A DNA stretch of 64,000 bases from contig JALHRJ010000003.1 of the NCBI GenBank assembly GCA_022841475.1, positions 1-64,000 on the forward strand, in the 5' to 3' direction. Within the stretch, counting starts at the first letter, position 1. Every line of letters starts with the position of its first letter. The position numbers and the translations under genes are program-made. Source of the stretch: Cyclobacteriaceae bacterium (lineage in GTDB: Bacteria; Bacteroidota; Bacteroidia; Cytophagales; Cyclobacteriaceae). A model generated the notes under the pieces. The model was not told the origin of the DNA, made no database searches, and saw only the letters and a program-made list of their open reading frames with translations. Positions 59,979 to 64,000 of this stretch are shown one piece after another.

Positions 59979-60680
59979 CTAAACTAATGTATACTGTAAC
60001 AAATGTTCTTGAATCTTTTGTTGTGTGTTAAACATCATAACATCTAGTATGGATAAAAACGGAACAAATAAATTTCCATTCTGTTCGTAAGTAATACTCT
60101 CAGCTTTCAAAAAAAATAAATCAATCCCCGAATCCTTGAACCGTTGTTTGCTATAAAGCTCAACGCCCCCTATTGGATTGATGTACTCATCAGCTTTTCT
60201 CGACTGAATCATGGCGAGAACCTTATCCTCTGACTTGAGCTTGTGATCAATAGCGAGCGTTGATGAAATCACAAGTGGCGTTGTAATACCTAAATACGCC
60301 TTGGTGCATTGCAAAGTATTAAAAAGAAATCTAAAGAGGTTGGTCTCTTCAAATAGTAACGATTCCTCAACGATTGGGAAAACAACTTTAAATTGAGGAG
60401 CAGTCCGATAAGACTCTTTTATCCGATTCAGCATCTTTTTCCTCTCTATTGACCAAGAATCAGTCAATGATCGCTCAACAATATGTAAATAGTCAGAATC
60501 ATTCTTCAAGGGTAGGGTAATGTAGGCATCAGCATCATTTACCAGAATTCTATTTCTATTTATCCAGCCCTTCCTCGAAAATTCAATATTATCATAGACG
60601 ATGAACTCATCAACCGCATTCATAAGCTGAAAATACCCGATGTAAGGAAAGAAATACGGCTGCATGATCGCCAACTTCAT
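59979..60680 (-). CDS. wbqC: WbqC-family protein
   Basis: Highly characteristic start: MKLAIMQPYFFPYIGYFQLM, then AVDEFIVYDNIEFSRKGWIN and RILVNDADAYITLPLK. WbqC proteins occur in O-antigen clusters and are proposed to help form or transfer an amino-sugar or a non-sugar group. The reaction is not settled. 233 residues is the normal length. It ends 15 bases before the propeller gene and follows the aminotransferase gene by 2 bases. Confidence 0.9.
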   Translation of the reverse strand: MKLAIMQPYFFPYIGYFQLMNAVDEFIVYDNIEFSRKGWINRNRILVNDADAYITLPLKNDSDYLHIVERSLTDSWSIERKKMLNRIKESYRTAPQFKVVFPIVEESLLFEETNLFRFLFNTLQCTKAYLGITTPLVISSTLAIDHKLKSEDKVLAMIQSRKADEYINPIGGVELYSKQRFKDSGIDLFFLKAESITYEQNGNLFVPFLSILDVMMFNTQQKIQEHLLQYTLV

Positions 60681-60682
60681 GA

Positions 60683-61762
60683 TCAGGAGGTTATAGCGCG
60701 TAAAATGACTCGTGATATTAAATCAATTTCCTCCAATGAAAGAGAGTAGTAGAGAGGAAGGCAAATAATTCGCTTACTTACAGATTCACTCACTGGCAAT
60801 GCCGCTGATTTATATAGGGCAACTGTATTCAGACTTGGATTAAAATATCTTCTCGGAGAAATGTTACTACTTTCGAGCCCTTTTATAACTTTTAAGGTCA
60901 TTGTTTCATTCTCCAAAATCAACGGATAATAGGCATAGTTGAATTCCGTCTTTTCACTAATTTTTAATCGTTGGGTATGAACAGAGTTCAGCCATTTATC
61001 ATATCGGGCACTTTGTTCCTTTCTGGAGGCCAATAAAGAAGAAATGTATTTGAAATTTGCCAATCCCATGGCAGCGTGAAATTCCGAATTCTTTCCATTA
61101 ATACCCACTTCAGCAAAATCTACGGGGCCGTTGTGTCCGAAGTTTCGCATAAACTCCATTCTTGTTGAAAGCTCTGAGTCTTTAGTAAACACAGCACCAC
61201 CTTCAACAGTGTGGAATAGCTTAGTTGAATGAAAGCTGGTAGTACTTATTGTTCCATAATTAAAAACTGATTTCCCATTGTACTTTGTACCAAAGCAATG
61301 TGCTGCATCATAGATGACCGGAATCTTATGTCTATTGGCAATCGTTTCGATAGCCTCAATATCACACGGATTACCATACACGTGCGTTGCCATAATAGCA
61401 CATGTTTCTCCAGTGATAGCAGCTTCAATTTTTAACGGATCAATATTTAGACTCAGTGAGTCAATATCTACGAACTGAGGTTTACATCCTTCCCAAACTA
61501 TACTACTGGTTGTCGCTATATAAGTAAAGGGAGTGGTAATTAAAGTACCCCGCAATCCAAGAGCCTTGATAGCAATTTGAAGTGCGATAGTTCCGTTGTT
61601 CAAAAAAAGTAAATGAGGGACGCCCAAATAGTCTTTCAGCTTTAGCTCAAGCTCATTTACCAAAGGGCCATTGTTGGTTAACCAATTTCGATTCCAAATG
61701 CCATCTATATATTTCAGGTATTCTTCTTTGGGAGGCAAGAATGGCTTGGTTACGTAGATCAT
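60683..61762 (-). CDS. DegT/DnrJ/EryC1-family PLP aminotransferase, third
   Basis: The start MIYVTKPFLPPKEEYLKYID is chosen because its ATG (61762) overlaps the wzt stop (ATGA), like most junctions in this operon; a frame to 61777 adds five residues. Motifs: FLNNGTIALQIAIKALG, THVYGNPCDIEAIETIA, VIYDAAHCFG and the PLP Lys in SFHSTKLFHTVEGGA (about residue 181). Probably makes a 4-amino sugar for this chain. It is distinct from the other two aminotransferases in the window, suggesting at least two different amino sugars. Confidence 0.92.
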   Translation of the reverse strand: MIYVTKPFLPPKEEYLKYIDGIWNRNWLTNNGPLVNELELKLKDYLGVPHLLFLNNGTIALQIAIKALGLRGTLITTPFTYIATTSSIVWEGCKPQFVDIDSLSLNIDPLKIEAAITGETCAIMATHVYGNPCDIEAIETIANRHKIPVIYDAAHCFGTKYNGKSVFNYGTISTTSFHSTKLFHTVEGGAVFTKDSELSTRMEFMRNFGHNGPVDFAEVGINGKNSEFHAAMGLANFKYISSLLASRKEQSARYDKWLNSVHTQRLKISEKTEFNYAYYPLILENETMTLKVIKGLESSNISPRRYFNPSLNTVALYKSAALPVSESVSKRIICLPLYYSLSLEEIDLISRVILRAITS

Positions 61763-63015
61763 GTGTGACTTGTCCACTTAAGTTTTGGTTTAACAACACC
61801 TTGCCTTTTACCCATCCACCCAAAATTTCCAGTACCGGAAGGAATTACATCGAAAGAAAGTGCATCGTTTATATTCAAAAGCATAAATCCCTTATCACGC
61901 ACAAAAAGTAAACGGGCTAATTTATAGTTTCCTTCGTATAACAAATTGCCGGGTATAATACACTGAAACGTAAGTTGCTTTTGTATTGGGCGCACATTTA
62001 ACTCATAGCCCGATGTACCCACAAATACCAAAGTATTCATCTCATCCACCAAGTGATAGGTAACATCCAATAGCGGAGTATCTGTCCCTTTATATTCAAA
62101 AGAAAATTTCAAATTAATATCATCTGTTGTCTCTATTGTTTTTTGATTCAAAATACGGGCTGATATAAACCGAATGTGGTCGTTCTCAAATTCTTGCTGA
62201 CCGTTAGCCAATAACTCTTTTTTTTGATTGGAATACTCGCCCAGGTAAGCATGAACCGCCTCTTCAATGGGGCCATTATATTTTACAATTCCATTTTTCA
62301 GTACAACGCCTTTATGACAAAGATTTTGAACAGCCGTCATGTTATGGCTTACAAACAAAACAGTTCTGCCATTTTTAGAAACATCCTCCATCTTACCCAA
62401 ACACTTCTTCTGAAATTCGGCATCCCCTACTGAAAGCACTTCGTCTATGATAAGAATCTCCGGCTCTAAATGGGCTGCAACGGCAAAACCTAAACGAACG
62501 CGCATACCAGACGAATAAAATTTCACCGGTGTATCTAAGTATTTTTCAACACCGCTAAAATCCACAATCTCATCAAGCTTTCGATTGATCTCTTTTTTGG
62601 TCATCCCGAGGATAGTACCATTCATGTAGATATTTTCGCGTCCTGTAAGTTCCGGGTGAAATCCTGTACCCACTTCCAGCAGTGCGGCCACTCTTCCGTG
62701 TATCCTTACTTCACCCAAACTAGGCTCCGTAATTTGTGATAAAATTTTGAGTAATGTGCTTTTCCCAGCTCCGTTATGGCCAATAATGCCAAGCACTTCA
62801 CCTTCCTGTACCTCAAACGATACATCGCGCAAGGCCCAAAAGATGGAATCATCGTCTTCATCAAGCTTTGATAAATTCTGGATCTGTTTCAGGTTAGTCC
62901 ACGGGCTTTTTAATCCATTCAGAATTGCCCCGGCAATGGTATCAGCTTTCTTTTCTGCTTTGCCGATGCGGTATTTTTTACCTAGCTGCTCAACACGTAT
63001 TACAGGTTCTGCCAT
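61759..63015 (-). CDS. wzt: ABC transporter ATP-binding protein for O-antigen/polysaccharide export (Wzt)
   Basis: The N-terminal ATPase (residues about 1-250) has Walker [16 protein letters not shown], signature FYSSGMRVRLGFAVAAH, Walker B ILIIDEVLSVGD and SHNMTAVQNLC. Residues 270-418 form a beta-rich C-terminal domain with ETTDDINLKFSFEYKGTD and SGYELNVRPIQKQLTFQCII, like Wzt proteins that recognise the end of the sugar chain. This separates it from simpler ATPases and predicts a chain-terminus-specific exporter. It is encoded 3 bases after the Wzm permease gene. Confidence 0.94.
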   Translation of the reverse strand: MAEPVIRVEQLGKKYRIGKAEKKADTIAGAILNGLKSPWTNLKQIQNLSKLDEDDDSIFWALRDVSFEVQEGEVLGIIGHNGAGKSTLLKILSQITEPSLGEVRIHGRVAALLEVGTGFHPELTGRENIYMNGTILGMTKKEINRKLDEIVDFSGVEKYLDTPVKFYSSGMRVRLGFAVAAHLEPEILIIDEVLSVGDAEFQKKCLGKMEDVSKNGRTVLFVSHNMTAVQNLCHKGVVLKNGIVKYNGPIEEAVHAYLGEYSNQKKELLANGQQEFENDHIRFISARILNQKTIETTDDINLKFSFEYKGTDTPLLDVTYHLVDEMNTLVFVGTSGYELNVRPIQKQLTFQCIIPGNLLYEGNYKLARLLFVRDKGFMLLNINDALSFDVIPSGTGNFGWMGKRQGVVKPKLKWTSHT

Positions 63016-63018
63016 AGG

Positions 63019-63843
63019 TTACGCCACGTCTGCAAAAACGCGTTCCATTCTTCGAAAGTAAAACAAACTAAAAACAAACAGTAACAAAGAAACTCCTGTG
63101 CCCGTGAGCATCCATACATACGGAAACGGGATGGTATGCAGAAATACTGACCGAAAGCCCTCAATAACACCCACCATAGGATTGAGGGAATACGCAAACT
63201 GGTACGGTAACGGAACGTTTGTGGTGGGGTATACTACCGGTGCTGCATACATTAATAATTGAACCGCAAACGACATGGCATGTTTTACATCGCGGTATTG
63301 CACGGCCATGGCGGATAAAATCATACCAATGCCCAGGGAAGTCATTAGCAGGACCCCAATTAACCACGGCAATAATACAATCTCCCAGGAAGGCAATATT
63401 TGATACCAAATAAGGAAACCTACCAGCAGCAAAAAACCAATGAGGAAATCAACCCCTTTGGAAAGTATAGAAGAAAGAGGCAACACCAACCGCGGAAAAT
63501 ATACTTTATTAATCATAGCTGAATTAGCAATCAGGCTGTTGGCTGAATCCGTAAGCGTATTGGCAAAAAATGTCCAGGGCACTAATCCAACAAGACTAAA
63601 AAGAAAATAAGGAACCCCGTTGGAGTCAATCCTGGCCAGGTTTCCAAAAATGATCGTGAACACAAGTGTGGAAAAGAGTGGTTGGATCACGGCCCAACTT
63701 ACACCCAACACCGATTGGGCATACTTGGCTTTGATGCCCCGCACCGTTAAAAACCACAACAGGTCTTTATAGTGAATGAGTTCTTTAATATTGACCCCCC
63801 GCCACCCTCTTGTTGCCCTAATGATCGTTACATGCGCTTGCAT
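63019..63843 (-). CDS. wzm: ABC transporter permease for polysaccharide export (Wzm)
   Basis: 274 residues with about six TM helices (for example AVIQPLFSTLVFTIIFGNLA, FSLVGLVPWTFFANTL, IVLLPWLIGVLLMTSLGIGM and LTGTGVSLLLFVFSLFYF). The ABC2-type motif and Wzm-like NPMVGVIEGFRSVFLH are visible, and the N-terminus carries INIKELIHYKDLLWFLTVRG. It forms the channel for moving lipid-linked polysaccharide across the inner membrane with Wzt. Its start is 3 bases after the stop of the gene that runs off the window. Confidence 0.93.
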   Translation of the reverse strand: MQAHVTIIRATRGWRGVNIKELIHYKDLLWFLTVRGIKAKYAQSVLGVSWAVIQPLFSTLVFTIIFGNLARIDSNGVPYFLFSLVGLVPWTFFANTLTDSANSLIANSAMINKVYFPRLVLPLSSILSKGVDFLIGFLLLVGFLIWYQILPSWEIVLLPWLIGVLLMTSLGIGMILSAMAVQYRDVKHAMSFAVQLLMYAAPVVYPTTNVPLPYQFAYSLNPMVGVIEGFRSVFLHTIPFPYVWMLTGTGVSLLLFVFSLFYFRRMERVFADVA

Positions 63844-63846
63844 TGA

Positions 63847-64000
63847 CTACTCATCATAATATCCCTGCCCATTCTTCTTTTTACTTCCATACCCATAGCC
63901 ATACGAGTAGCCATAATGGTAGGCATAGCCCTGTCCATACCCATATCCTAATCCGGACTTATAAATGTCATTGAGTAGAATACTCATATTCTTTAACTTA
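63847..64000 (-). CDS. C-terminal tail of a probable polysaccharide tyrosine autokinase (partial)
   Basis: The gene runs off the end of the window, and about 51 codons remain. The minus strand reads NMSILLNDIYKSGLGYGYGQ, then GYAYHYGYSYGYGYGSKK, KNGQGYYDE and a stop. A Tyr/Gly cluster at the C-terminus is the autophosphorylated tail of BY-kinases (Wzc/CpsD type), and MSILLNDI fits the end of the kinase domain. Such kinases control polysaccharide chain length. The short overlap with the window allows only moderate confidence. Confidence 0.65.
   Translation of the reverse strand, partial: KLKNMSILLNDIYKSGLGYGYGQGYAYHYGYSYGYGYGSKKKNGQGYYDE

Noticed and set aside
1-64000. tRNA or rRNA genes
   Set aside because: No cloverleaf with a conserved T-loop (GTTCGAATC-like) or rRNA-like segment was noticed in the gaps; a dedicated scan was not possible.

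Overview
The window looks like a chromosomal segment of a Bacteroidota bacterium, probably of the Cytophagales. The evidence is a secreted protein with a type IX secretion C-terminal sorting domain, an exosortase of the Flavobacteriia/Cytophagia XrtF type next to its partner protein, a DUF6089-like outer-membrane barrel, a WbqC-family protein, the near absence of Shine-Dalgarno sequences, and TAnnTTTG-like promoter boxes. Genus and species cannot be fixed from the sequence alone.

Layout. (1) 1-4.6 kb: housekeeping genes mtaB (tRNA methylthiotransferase), lolD (lipoprotein-release ATPase), sucC (succinyl-CoA synthetase beta) and an outer-membrane barrel. (2) 4.7-5.6 kb: a 3'-end fragment of a capD-like gene beside two small genes. 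(3) 5.7-16.3 kb: seven minus-strand genes with gaps of 7-34 bases. In transcription order they are a giant hybrid histidine kinase, a response regulator fused to an adenylate-cyclase domain, a STAS-like protein, a PD40/OmpA protein, a cyclic-nucleotide-binding domain fused to a CPBP intramembrane protease, a membrane protein and an HD-domain protein. This looks like one self-contained cAMP signalling operon. (4) 16.3-19.9 kb: a tandem duplication of an AraC regulator with palindromic elements and an eroded copy of the kinase 5' end. (5) 20-33.7 kb: start of a large surface-polysaccharide and cell-surface locus. It holds CapD/WbpM dehydratase, a tiny exosortase-substrate-like protein coupled to a 1685-residue T9SS cargo protein, an overlapping aminotransferase / XrtF partner / XrtF / acetyltransferase set, two initiating sugar transferases and a second aminotransferase. 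(6) 31.5-37.3 kb: repeat-rich stretches with aminotransferase fragments and a small plus-strand cassette of unknown function. (7) 37.3-64 kb: a nearly unbroken minus-strand polysaccharide operon with wecB, glycosyltransferases, methyltransferases, asnB, a CapK/PaaK-like ligase, an O-antigen ligase/polymerase, WbqC, beta-propeller proteins, an aminotransferase, Wzt and Wzm. At the edge is the tyrosine-rich tail of what is probably a BY-kinase.

How it fits together. The locus can make and modify activated sugars (CapD, WecB, three aminotransferases, acetyltransferases, AsnB), start lipid-linked synthesis (two polyprenyl-phosphate sugar transferases), extend the chain (many GT4 and GT2 enzymes), decorate it (methyl- and acetyltransferases) and export it (Wzm/Wzt with an O-antigen ligase family protein). 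The exosortase genes embedded in the locus suggest a protein-sorting step linked to this envelope polysaccharide. Repeat families (palindromic elements, C-rich/G-rich hairpins and short text-like strings) fill the non-coding stretches and in places run into coding sequence. All product names come from reading motifs and family resemblance; no database search was possible.
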